Origin: Candidatus Tepidiaquacellales bacterium UBA6667
GTDB taxonomy: Bacteria; Bacteroidota; Ignavibacteria; Tepidaquicellales; Tepidaquicellaceae
DNA: 9,248 bases
NCBI GenBank assembly: GCA_002455255.1
Contig: DKKL01000040.1
Span: 90,490-99,737, forward strand
Direction of reading: 5' to 3'
Shown: positions 1 through 6,860 of the stretch, one piece after another
Position numbering within the stretch: the stretch's first letter is position 1
Layout of the letters: each line of letters starts with the position of its first letter
Program-made: the position numbers and the translations under genes
The notes under the pieces: generated by a model
The model's input: the letters and a program-made list of their open reading frames with translations, nothing else
The model's database searches: none
Told to the model about the DNA's origin: nothing

Positions 1-1437
1 CACTAATACTTTTTTAAACTCTCTGATTGCATCTTCTTTTTTATCAAGCTGAGCATAAGCATAAGCCAGAAGCAACTGAGGAGATATTGCATTTGGGTTT
101 AAGGCAATTGATTTTTGAAATTCTGCTATTGATTCATCAAATTTTTTCTGATCAAAATATGCATATCCTTTGTAATATGAAATTCTGTAGTCGTCTTCAC
201 CGAAAGATTCTGCTTTTGCGAGATTTGTCATAGCATTATCAAAATCCTTATTTGTAATCTGTGTAATTGCCATATTAAGAAACTCATTTTTATCACTGTC
301 AGTAGTATCCATAGTAATCGCACTGAAATAATATTTATATCCGTTTTGAGTATCATCAATTGCAATATACGCTTCAGCAATTTTTACGTAATCTTCCTTA
401 TCAAGATATTCAACCGGAACTTTGTTAAACAAAGCAATTCCTTCTTTGATTTTTGTTACATCCGGTGTTTCTTTGTTTACTTCTTCATCAATCAGAATAA
501 ATGATTTATATTTATTGGCAATCTCATCATTTGGGTTTTTTGAAAGCATATCATTAACTAAAGCCATTGCTTCAGCATATTTTTTTTGCGAATATAAAGT
601 TTTTGCATAATAACCATTACCTTCTGAAGTACCCGGAGTCAAAGTGGAATACATTTTGAAATTTTCTATTGCTTTATCATAATCCCCGTTGAAATAATAT
701 AATCTCCCGTATTCAAAATATGCAGGTGAAAAATTTCTGTCAAGTTGTATCGCCTTGTCAAACTGTGCAGCAGCCTGAGAAAAAAGTTGACCGCTGATTT
801 TTCCTGTTTTATCATTCTCAACGAGCATTTGTCTGTAATAAACATTACCGATTCCATACTCAGCAGCAGCACTTCTGCTGTTAATTTTTAATGCTTCTTT
901 GTAGTTATCAAGTGATGCGGTATATGCTCTTCTGTAGTAATAAGCATCACCGAGAGCGACATAAACATCTGCATTTTTACTGTTTATTGATTTTGCTCTT
1001 GTTAAGATAAATATCGCTGAATCAATATTCCCCGCTTTTGAATAAGTTCTTCCCCATGCGAGTAATACCGGTATATTCTCCGGCTCTTCTTTTGCACCGC
1101 GTCTGAAAAAGCTATACGCCTTTGCATAATCTTTTTTTCTTGCAGCGATTTCACCAAGCCCTATCATAGCTCCAACTCCATCACTTTCATCTTTTAAAGC
1201 AATATTGAAATATTCTTCAGCTTCTTTTAGTGATCCGGTTTCCATTAATGCTTTCGCATAATAATAATTCGCTTCGTAACCTTTATCACCGGTTACTACT
1301 CCTTTTAATAAATTAACACCGCTAACATAATCACCGCTTTTAACAGCATTAATTCCTTTTTCCTTATTGCTTTGAGCAAATGCTGAAGCACTTACAATAA
1401 ATACAAGGCTTAAAGCAATTAATAGTCTTCTTTTCAT
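1..1437 (-). CDS. Secreted tetratricopeptide-repeat protein, C-terminus cut by the window edge
   Basis: The reading frame is open for 479 codons from an ATG at 1437 to base 1 with no stop, so the 3' end is missing. The first 21 residues form a signal peptide (KRR, a hydrophobic core, then ASAFA before Gln22), which places the protein in the periplasm or on the envelope. Nearly all the rest is helical TPR-like repeats of about 34 residues, for example around 59-91, 94-127, 128-161, 162-194, 223-256 and the last 70 residues, with typical A-Y, G-Y-A and D-A-I-x-x-F patterns and NP turns. TPR arrays bind other proteins, and no catalytic motif is visible. It starts 11 bases after the stop of the PstS-like gene, with no Shine-Dalgarno sequence, so it is probably the last or a late gene of the tonB-led transcript. 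In Bacteroidota, as I recall, a TPR gene often follows a TonB and PstS-like pair, which supports a shared role. That role is not known to me. Confidence 0.9.
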   Translation of the reverse strand, partial: MKRRLLIALSLVFIVSASAFAQSNKEKGINAVKSGDYVSGVNLLKGVVTGDKGYEANYYYAKALMETGSLKEAEEYFNIALKDESDGVGAMIGLGEIAARKKDYAKAYSFFRRGAKEEPENIPVLLAWGRTYSKAGNIDSAIFILTRAKSINSKNADVYVALGDAYYYRRAYTASLDNYKEALKINSRSAAAEYGIGNVYYRQMLVENDKTGKISGQLFSQAAAQFDKAIQLDRNFSPAYFEYGRLYYFNGDYDKAIENFKMYSTLTPGTSEGNGYYAKTLYSQKKYAEAMALVNDMLSKNPNDEIANKYKSFILIDEEVNKETPDVTKIKEGIALFNKVPVEYLDKEDYVKIAEAYIAIDDTQNGYKYYFSAITMDTTDSDKNEFLNMAITQITNKDFDNAMTNLAKAESFGEDDYRISYYKGYAYFDQKKFDESIAEFQKSIALNPNAISPQLLLAYAYAQLDKKEDAIREFKKVLV

Positions 1438-1448
1438 TTTAATGTTTA

Positions 1449-2414
1449 TTAATTTAGTTGTATTGTTCTAACCGGTTGTGTTACCGGTACTAACCCATGT
1501 CTTAAAACTACCTGCTGACCCGGGGCAGTTGTTAAAAATGTTCTTAAACCTGTTATCAGACTAATGTCTTTTATAGTTGTCATTATAAAAACCGGCAACC
1601 TGTATGGATAAGATCCTTTAAATATTAATCCCTGATGAAGTTCCATATAATCTCCCTGCAATCCGTTTTCATATAACTTAGACAACTTCACCGCTTTAAT
1701 GGTTGAATCAAGTTCATCCTGATTACCAATTGAGAGCCAGCATAAGTTTGAAATTCCGATAGCATTCTGATTATTCCTGATTTCATTTATCATCTGAACA
1801 TTTGTTGAGCACATTGTCGCAAACTGTGAATACTCTGTTCCTTTCATCACACTGTCTTTTGTATATTCATAAAGATAATTATTCTTTCTCGGTATATACA
1901 ATTTTATCTTAGCATCTTTCATTTTTGATTTTACTTCTTCATTTTGTTCTTTGATTGGTGAATTTATCTCATTCCATTTTTCAATCTGCCCGGAAAATAT
2001 TTTTGATACTTCATCTGATGTTAATCTTAAAATAGGATTTGACGGATTTACTATTATAGCAAGTGCATCATAAGCAATTAAACTTGAATCTATTTCAATT
2101 TTGTTATCATTTATTATAGTTCTTTCTTCCTGATTGAAATTTCTCATAAGAACTATTGTACGTGTTTGATTATTCACAAGTTCAGCAACTGTATTTTTGG
2201 ACGGGACAAAAGTTAATTCCAGTTTAGATTCCGGATTTATTCTTTCAAAATCTTTTTGTTCAGCCAACATAAGCGGTTCAACATTATCATCAACAGTCAC
2301 AGTAGCAGTGCCCATTGTGGAAACTGATTTAATTTCATCAAAGTTACATGATTGTAATGAAAATGAAATTAAACTTAAGAATATGAATAAAAATATATTA
2401 TAAGTTATTCGCAT
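1449..2414 (-). CDS. PstS-like periplasmic substrate-binding lipoprotein of the TonB cluster
   Basis: The 321-residue protein begins with a lipoprotein signal peptide; the lipobox LQSC puts the lipidated cysteine at residue 23. The rest follows the PstS/PBP-like fold: an N-terminal lobe, the segment LTSDEVSKIFSGQIEKWNEI (131-150), which matches the 'IYLGKIKKWND' region of true PstS, and a C-terminal stretch with GQQVVLRHGLVPV. The phosphate-binding loops are not conserved. Where PstS has GSGGG this protein has PSKNT (71-75), and where PstS has RTDGSGTT it has PRKNNYLY (175-182), keeping only the arginine. It therefore probably binds something other than phosphate, or nothing. No permease or ATPase gene adjoins it; the neighbours are a small membrane protein, tonB and a TPR gene. 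Its ATG lies inside the last codons of the upstream gene (17-base overlap), which implies translational coupling. The family call is firm, but the ligand is unknown. Confidence 0.85.
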   Translation of the reverse strand: MRITYNIFLFIFLSLISFSLQSCNFDEIKSVSTMGTATVTVDDNVEPLMLAEQKDFERINPESKLELTFVPSKNTVAELVNNQTRTIVLMRNFNQEERTIINDNKIEIDSSLIAYDALAIIVNPSNPILRLTSDEVSKIFSGQIEKWNEINSPIKEQNEEVKSKMKDAKIKLYIPRKNNYLYEYTKDSVMKGTEYSQFATMCSTNVQMINEIRNNQNAIGISNLCWLSIGNQDELDSTIKAVKLSKLYENGLQGDYMELHQGLIFKGSYPYRLPVFIMTTIKDISLITGLRTFLTTAPGQQVVLRHGLVPVTQPVRTIQLN

Positions 2415-2652
2415 CTTTCAATAATTTTTCTTTTTCTACTCTGAGTCTTTCCCTCTGTTCATTTATTTTCATTTGCTTCATTTTCGTCTGAGCAGTAACA
2501 AATCTATAAACACCGTAAGCCATAAACAATACACCAAATGTAATTCTTAATGATGCATCAAATGTGGGAGTAACAATTCCAACTGCAATCAAGAGACCGA
2601 TAACAAATACTACGGCACTTGTAATAACATTTATTATGATTGTTGCATTCAT
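2398..2652 (-). CDS. Small two-helix inner-membrane protein with a charged C-terminal helix
   Basis: This is an 84-residue protein I do not recognise as a named family. Two hydrophobic segments (about 5-27 and 34-52), joined by a short loop, form a membrane hairpin. They are followed by a strongly charged helix (about 55-82, rich in K, E, R and Q) likely to be a coiled coil in the cytoplasm. The ATG at 2652 is well supported by a Shine-Dalgarno-like AAAGGGG at 2659-2665, one of only two clear ones in the window. The 3' end overlaps the start of the PstS-like gene by 17 bases, and the 5' side is separated from tonB by 76 bases that hold a terminator-like hairpin. The position between tonB and the lipoprotein gene suggests a membrane partner of that system, but this is inference from location alone. 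Confidence 0.8.
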   Translation of the reverse strand: MNATIIINVITSAVVFVIGLLIAVGIVTPTFDASLRITFGVLFMAYGVYRFVTAQTKMKQMKINEQRERLRVEKEKLLKDANNL

Positions 2653-2658
2653 AAATTA

Positions 2659-2665
2659 CCCCTTT
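2659..2665 (-). promoter_or_regulatory. Ribosome binding site of the small membrane protein gene
   Basis: AAAGGGG on the minus strand lies 6 bases before the ATG at 2652. It is notable because most genes in this window have no such site, and because it sits 2 bases after the T-run of the upstream hairpin, so any structure there could affect ribosome access. Confidence 0.5.
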
Positions 2666-2667
2666 AT

Positions 2668-2712
2668 AAAAAATATGCCACTCCCGATATATATATCAAA
2701 AGTGGCAATATT
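2668..2712 (-). terminator. Hairpin with T-run between tonB and the small membrane protein gene (possible attenuator)
   Basis: On the minus strand the arms TGCCACT (2707-2701) and AGTGGCA (2682-2676) pair perfectly over 7 bp. They extend by about 4 A/T pairs past one bulged base. Inside the loop the self-complementary GATATATATATC can form a further small stem. The right arm is followed, after TA, by six T (2673-2668). It begins 17 bases after the tonB stop codon, which is a normal place for an intrinsic terminator. Because the next gene in the same direction starts only 15 bases after the T-run and has its own ribosome binding site, partial read-through (attenuation) is as likely as full termination. 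Confidence 0.5.
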
Positions 2713-2728
2713 AAAAAACGTAAATTAT

Positions 2729-3622
2729 TTATTCGTCTTCAGATTTCTCTTCGTCTTTCTTTTTAAATCCTTTGCTTAATGTAAAACTAAATGGAACTGA
2801 AACCCAACATTTAACAGGTTGACCATTTTGTAAAGCAGGAGTAAACTGTAAATTTTCAACTTTATCTCTTACTTCACTGTGGAATACTTCAGGTCCGCTT
2901 ATACCGCCAACTCTCTGTACTGATCCGTTAGTTCCAACTAAAACTTTCACAGTAATTCTTCCTTCAATTCCCTGACTTCTTGCAATTTCAGGATATCTCA
3001 TTGAACTTCTAACTGAACTTAAATTTACAGGACTTGGAGCTTTTTCAACTTCAAATTGCTGATAGATATCTTTTTTCTGAACTACTTTTTCTTCTTTCTT
3101 TTCAATTTTTTCTTCAACTTTTTTCTCTTTTAAACCGATAGGTCCTGTATAGTTCACTTTAGGAGCATTCTCATCACCTTCTTTTGAAACAGGTTGAGTT
3201 ATCTCATCAAGTTTTTGCTGAGTTTTAATTGTAGAAATCTCAGACAATTCTTTTTTAACAGGTTCCGGAGTCATTGCTTCCAGATCTTTTAATGCTACAA
3301 TTGTTTGAGGAACCTCTAAATCAGGAGGAGGTGGCTCTGCATCATCACTTGCAGGAGGAGGAGTTTCAAGATCCTCGAGCATTATGATTCTTGGAGCTAC
3401 AACTTCATCCTCAACGTTTTCTTTAGCTTTTGCATCAAGATAAAAATAAGTTGCCATTCCGCCGGTACCTAAAGCAAAAATCAATATTGCAGTTATTAAA
3501 CCGCGTAATGTGTATTTTTGCAACACTGCTTTTAAATCCGGTGCACCGTAAGGCATATTTAACAGCTCAATGCCGTCAATTGGTGCTTTTTTTGTTACTT
3601 TATTTGTAGGATTCTGGCTCAT
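2729..3622 (-). CDS. tonB: Energy transducer TonB
   Basis: The 297-residue inner-membrane protein has the usual TonB layout. A cytoplasmic N-terminus of about 40 residues is followed by one membrane helix (about 41-61), a long periplasmic linker with Pro-rich and acidic stretches (PPPASDD, EPPPPDLEVP at 88-105) and a lysine/glutamate-rich part (164-184). The C-terminal TonB domain lies at about 195-283, with RYPEIARSQGIEGRITVKV followed by the ENLQFTPALQNGQPV region. TonB carries proton-motive-force energy from ExbB/ExbD to outer-membrane receptors. The C-terminus ends in an extra charged tail (KKKDEEKSEDE). The ATG at 3622 is supported by AAGGGAGG just upstream. No exbB, exbD or receptor gene is in the window. 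The next genes downstream are the small membrane protein, a PstS-like lipoprotein and a TPR protein. A 97-base gap upstream suggests that a promoter for this block lies there. Confidence 0.93.
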   Translation of the reverse strand: MSQNPTNKVTKKAPIDGIELLNMPYGAPDLKAVLQKYTLRGLITAILIFALGTGGMATYFYLDAKAKENVEDEVVAPRIIMLEDLETPPPASDDAEPPPPDLEVPQTIVALKDLEAMTPEPVKKELSEISTIKTQQKLDEITQPVSKEGDENAPKVNYTGPIGLKEKKVEEKIEKKEEKVVQKKDIYQQFEVEKAPSPVNLSSVRSSMRYPEIARSQGIEGRITVKVLVGTNGSVQRVGGISGPEVFHSEVRDKVENLQFTPALQNGQPVKCWVSVPFSFTLSKGFKKKDEEKSEDE

Positions 3623-3626
3623 CTTG

Positions 3627-3634
3627 CCTCCCTT
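3627..3634 (-). promoter_or_regulatory. Strong Shine-Dalgarno sequence of tonB
   Basis: AAGGGAGG on the minus strand ends 4 bases before the tonB ATG (3622). It is the clearest ribosome binding site in the window and fixes the start. The rest of the 97-base gap (3623-3719) is A/T-rich. It contains a weak imperfect hairpin around AAGGAAACCTT (3650-3660 region) and no promoter that I can assign with confidence. Confidence 0.6.
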
Positions 3635-3719
3635 TTCCCTTTATGTTTAAGGTTTCCTTTGTAAACTTTTCTTTTTAAAAATTGTTCCTAATATATATAA
3701 AAATTCAAATTTTAAATAC

Positions 3720-4016
3720 TTAATTATCTTCACCGATATACATCGTCACATAATCTTTTGCAAAACTCATAAGATTTTTTGCAGATGCTCTTCCTTCGGG
3801 TGAAGCCATTGCTTCATTGAGTTTATCTTCATTATCAAAATACATTGTTGCCTGTAAATAAAATTTTCCTTCTCCGCCAATACCTTTAAGTCTTACAACT
3901 TCTGATTTTATTAGACCCGGCATTTTGTTAACCAATGGCATATGTTCATTGAAATATTTGTTTTCAAAATCTTCAATGTTTTCAGGTTTTTTGTATAAAG
4001 CTATTAATTTAGTCAT
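3720..4016 (-). CDS. EthD-like small protein (dimeric alpha/beta barrel fold)
   Basis: The 98-residue protein matches the EthD family. It has a first strand MTKLIALYKKPE, then the conserved segment YFNEHMPLV (21-29) with His25 and Pro27, then MPGL (32-35), and a second strand-helix unit ending in MYIGEDN. Members are ferredoxin-like dimers. The name comes from a gene needed for ETBE breakdown in actinobacteria, and most members have no proven reaction, so no substrate is assigned here. There is no signal peptide, so it is cytoplasmic. Its ATG comes 2 bases after the stop of the L,D-transpeptidase gene, so the two are almost certainly translated from one message. That pairing is odd given their different compartments. 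The full family length is present. Confidence 0.82.
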   Translation of the reverse strand: MTKLIALYKKPENIEDFENKYFNEHMPLVNKMPGLIKSEVVRLKGIGGEGKFYLQATMYFDNEDKLNEAMASPEGRASAKNLMSFAKDYVTMYIGEDN

Positions 4017-4018
4017 TT

Positions 4019-5128
4019 TTATTTTTTCGGTCCAAAGTAAGGTAAAAAACCAATGGCATTATGATAATATTTTTTTATCAATGCATCGGTTGATGTAATT
4101 ACTTTTTCATTTTTGTTTGTTTTGTTTGAGACTTCTTCGTTTTTCAATAACTCCGCAAGGTTAAATTCTGATTCTGCTGTTTGAAAATCTACTATGTTAA
4201 AATCCACAATTGGTTCTGCTGTTCTGTCGCTAATCTGTTTAAATGCAAAAACATGAGATGGAGCATTTTGTTTTTCAGGAAGTTTCATATCATATCCGTT
4301 ATGGACACCTTGTGCTGTTATTATTTTTGGATCAACTACAAAAAATTTTCTGTTCTCAATAAAATAATTTCCATTAACAACGTTATAAAGATTTTTTGCA
4401 AGTAATTCCCTTTGCTCTTCTTTCGGTAAATCTGATACGGGGAAATCTTTTGGAGCAAAGCCGACTGTTCTTAATGAATTTCCATTATGTGCTATTACAA
4501 GAGTCCCTAATTCACAATCGTTAAACAATTTTCGTGCATGATCATGCTTCATTCTTATGCACCCGTGCGAAGATGGTCTTACACCAAGATTCCCATAATA
4601 TCCGGTTCCGTCAAGTGAATGGAAACCAATACCTTGATTGAAGGTTTGGAAATGATACAGTGATGCATTGCTATACTGTGTTGATTTATGATGTGGATTT
4701 CTGTAAAAAATTGCAAACAATCCCGGTCTTGACTCAACGCTTTCACTCAAATATTTATTTCCGGATGAAATAGGGAATTTTTCAATCCTTCCGTCTCTCC
4801 AATGAAGATGTAACATTTGTTCGTGAATTCTAAGTTCAAGCCAATTGTCTTTATTTGTATAAACTGTATCTTTAATTTTTGCGGTTAAATCAGATTCTGA
4901 AAGAAGATTAATTTTCTTTTCTGATTGTTTAAATGAACCAATTTCATAAAAACCGTCACTGTCTGTATTTATCTTTTCTTCACTTGATGAAAATATTCCT
5001 GCTGAAAAAAACAAAACGAGTAATATAGGAGTGATGAATGAAAATAATTTATTATGATTTTCATTTTTTTCAGAAAAATTTTCTTCTTCTATATGTTTAT
5101 TTTCGATATGTTGTTCTGTTAATTCCAT
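4019..5128 (-). CDS. Membrane-anchored L,D-transpeptidase (YkuD domain)
   Basis: The 369-residue protein has a charged N-terminus, one hydrophobic helix (about 29-46) that is probably an uncleaved anchor, and a YkuD catalytic domain at about 95-215. The active-site signature is complete: His170 in the IGFHS segment, then SSHGCIRM with the catalytic Cys190 and Arg192. Such enzymes act in the periplasm. They cut and rejoin peptidoglycan stem peptides to make 3-3 cross-links, or attach proteins to the wall; which applies here cannot be read from the sequence. About 150 residues follow the domain, with no motif I recognise and a low-complexity Asn/Lys/Glu-rich patch near 329-344. The gene lies 60 bases after pstB and 2 bases before the EthD-like gene. 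The ATG at 5128 has no clear Shine-Dalgarno sequence. Confidence 0.9.
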   Translation of the reverse strand: MELTEQHIENKHIEEENFSEKNENHNKLFSFITPILLVLFFSAGIFSSSEEKINTDSDGFYEIGSFKQSEKKINLLSESDLTAKIKDTVYTNKDNWLELRIHEQMLHLHWRDGRIEKFPISSGNKYLSESVESRPGLFAIFYRNPHHKSTQYSNASLYHFQTFNQGIGFHSLDGTGYYGNLGVRPSSHGCIRMKHDHARKLFNDCELGTLVIAHNGNSLRTVGFAPKDFPVSDLPKEEQRELLAKNLYNVVNGNYFIENRKFFVVDPKIITAQGVHNGYDMKLPEKQNAPSHVFAFKQISDRTAEPIVDFNIVDFQTAESEFNLAELLKNEEVSNKTNKNEKVITSTDALIKKYYHNAIGFLPYFGPKK

Positions 5129-5151
5129 TATATTCTTAACAAATAAAATAC

Positions 5152-5179
5152 CAAAATTAAAATAAATTCTCTATGCAAA
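5152..5179 (-). promoter_or_regulatory. Candidate promoter of the L,D-transpeptidase gene
   Basis: In the 60-base gap after pstB the minus strand reads TTTG (5179-5176), 16 bases, then TAATTTTG (5159-5152), which fits the Bacteroidota -7 consensus TAnnTTTG. The spacing is shorter than the usual 19-21, and the A/T-rich background makes chance matches likely. The site lies 23 bases upstream of the ATG. I see no terminator in this gap, so read-through from pst is also possible. Confidence 0.25.
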
Positions 5180-5188
5180 TCAATATTG

Positions 5189-5986
5189 TTATCCAAACTT
5201 CCCGGTAACATATTCTTCAGTTAATTTTTCTTTCGGATTGGTAAATATAGTTCTCGTTTTGGAATATTCTACAAGTCTTCCGAGATAAAAAAATGCCGTA
5301 TGATCACTAACTCTTGCAGCCTGTTGCATATTGTGAGTTACGATTATAATGGTATATTCTTTCTTAAGATTATATACGAGCTCTTCTATATTAGTGGTTG
5401 ATATCGGGTCAAGTGCACTTGTCGGTTCATCCATTAGTATAATATCCGGATTTACGGCAATTGTTCTTGCTATGCATAGTCTTTGTTGTTGTCCACCGGA
5501 AAGCGTCATAGCGGAAACCTTTAGTCTGTCTTTAACTTCTTTCCAAAGACCTGAAGCAGTTAAACATTTTTCAACTATATCGTCAAGTCGAGATTTTTTA
5601 TAATTTCCTGTATATATTAATCCGGATGTTACATTTTCATAAATTGAAAGAGTTGGAAACGGATTAGGTTTTTGAAATACCATACCGACTTTTTTACGCA
5701 GGTTAATAACTCCAAATTCTTCAATATCTATATTATTTATTTTGATTGAACCATACACCGTTGCTGAAGGAGTTAACTCATGCATCATATTCAGTGACCT
5801 GAGATAAGTTGATTTACCACATCCTGAAGGACCGATTATTGCAGTTACAGATTTATTCCTAACTTTCAGGTTAATATCTTTTATTGCAGGTTTTTCATTA
5901 AAATATACAGATAAATTTTCAGTCGTAATTGAAAACTTATCTTCCGATTTTTCTTCTAAATCGTCCTTAAAATCTTCTTCCATCAT
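5189..5986 (-). CDS. pstB: Phosphate ABC transporter ATP-binding protein PstB
   Basis: The 265-residue ATPase powers phosphate import by the Pst complex at the cytoplasmic face of the inner membrane. All ABC motifs are present: Walker A GPSGCGKST (52-60), Q-loop Gln105 in VFQKPNPFP, signature LSGGQQQR (162-169), Walker B IILMDEPTSALD (182-193) and the switch His218 in THNMQQA. The FQKPNPFP and THNMQQAARVSD wording is specific to PstB rather than to other importers. The gene overlaps pstA by 4 bases (ATGA), a sign of coupled translation. An acidic stretch of about 20 residues precedes the ABC domain. In many bacteria phoU follows pstB; here an L,D-transpeptidase gene follows instead. Confidence 0.96.
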   Translation of the reverse strand: MMEEDFKDDLEEKSEDKFSITTENLSVYFNEKPAIKDINLKVRNKSVTAIIGPSGCGKSTYLRSLNMMHELTPSATVYGSIKINNIDIEEFGVINLRKKVGMVFQKPNPFPTLSIYENVTSGLIYTGNYKKSRLDDIVEKCLTASGLWKEVKDRLKVSAMTLSGGQQQRLCIARTIAVNPDIILMDEPTSALDPISTTNIEELVYNLKKEYTIIIVTHNMQQAARVSDHTAFFYLGRLVEYSKTRTIFTNPKEKLTEEYVTGKFG

Positions 5987-6855
5987 ACGTCAGAGCTGAA
6001 TTTATTTTTAGTGAAAAATCTTACAATCAGATTTATAATAAAAACAAGTAAAACTAAAACCATAGCTCCAGCCCATGCCTGCTGATGCCAATCGGTATAT
6101 GGAGACTTTGCATAGTTGTAGATTTGAATTGGAAGAGATGCTATAGGTTCATCAAGAGATAAAGAAAAAAACTGATTTCCAAATGAAGTAAATAATAATG
6201 GTGCAGTTTCACCTGCAATTCTGGCAATCGCAAGTAATATGCCAGTCGTAATTCCGGGAAGTGCTGTTTTTAATACTATGTTTAATGTAGTTCTCCATCT
6301 TGAAATTCCAAGTGCGAGCGATGCTTCTCTTATAGACTGAGGTACAAGTTTAAGCATTTCCTCAGTTATTCGGGTTACTGTAGGTATCATTATTATACCA
6401 AGAGCAAAACCACCTGACAAAGCCGAGAACGATCCGGTAGTCAATACGATTACTGTATATGCAAAAATACCTATTATAATAGAAGGAGTTCCGCTTAATA
6501 CATCTGTAACAAATTTCACAATATTTGAAAAAATTCCACCGGAATATTCTGCTACATATATTCCGGATAAAATTCCGACGGGAATTCCTATCACGGAAGC
6601 TAAACCTATTAATATTAAAGTCCCAACAATAGCATTAGCCATTCCACCACCGGTTTCACCAACAGGTTTCGGCATTTGAATTAAAAAATCAAGACTTAAA
6701 TGAGTAAATCCGGATGCTGTAGTATAAAAGAAAATATAAAGCAAAGGCAGAACAGTTAATATACTTGCAAAAACACAAAAAATTAAAACCATATTACTTT
6801 TCAGTTTTCTGTATTTTAAATTTTTGTCTGTTATGAAAATATCTTTTGTCGTCAT
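5983..6855 (-). CDS. pstA: Phosphate ABC transporter permease PstA
   Basis: The 290-residue integral membrane protein forms the channel of the Pst importer with PstC. About six helices are visible (near 22-44, 73-100, 112-140, 145-163, 203-222 and 263-281). The cytoplasmic EAA loop that contacts PstB is clear at about 177-190 (REASLALGISRWRTT), followed by the ARIAGETAPLLFT segment (211-223) typical of PstA. The N-terminal MTTKD start at 6855 leaves a normal cytoplasmic tail. It begins 5 bases after the pstC stop and overlaps pstB by 4 bases. There is no clear Shine-Dalgarno sequence, so translation probably relies on coupling to pstC. Length is normal for the family. Confidence 0.95.
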   Translation of the reverse strand: MTTKDIFITDKNLKYRKLKSNMVLIFCVFASILTVLPLLYIFFYTTASGFTHLSLDFLIQMPKPVGETGGGMANAIVGTLILIGLASVIGIPVGILSGIYVAEYSGGIFSNIVKFVTDVLSGTPSIIIGIFAYTVIVLTTGSFSALSGGFALGIIMIPTVTRITEEMLKLVPQSIREASLALGISRWRTTLNIVLKTALPGITTGILLAIARIAGETAPLLFTSFGNQFFSLSLDEPIASLPIQIYNYAKSPYTDWHQQAWAGAMVLVLLVFIINLIVRFFTKNKFSSDV

Positions 6856-6860
6856 TTTGC

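Noticed and set aside
27..872. Short open frames at 27-233 (+), 422-610 (+) and 666-872 (-)
   Set aside because: They lie in other frames within the continuous TPR reading frame, which has a signal peptide and clear repeats, and their translations show no family features.
3088..3373. Low-complexity GGAGGAGG-type and poly-T stretches as DNA repeats
   Set aside because: They encode the Pro-rich and Lys/Glu-rich linker of TonB, which is expected for the family.
3623..3719. Pho-box or promoter in the tonB leader (TTTACA and TTAAACA both occur)
   Set aside because: The spacing and orientation do not give an 11-base repeat, and no consistent -7 or -10 element is found.
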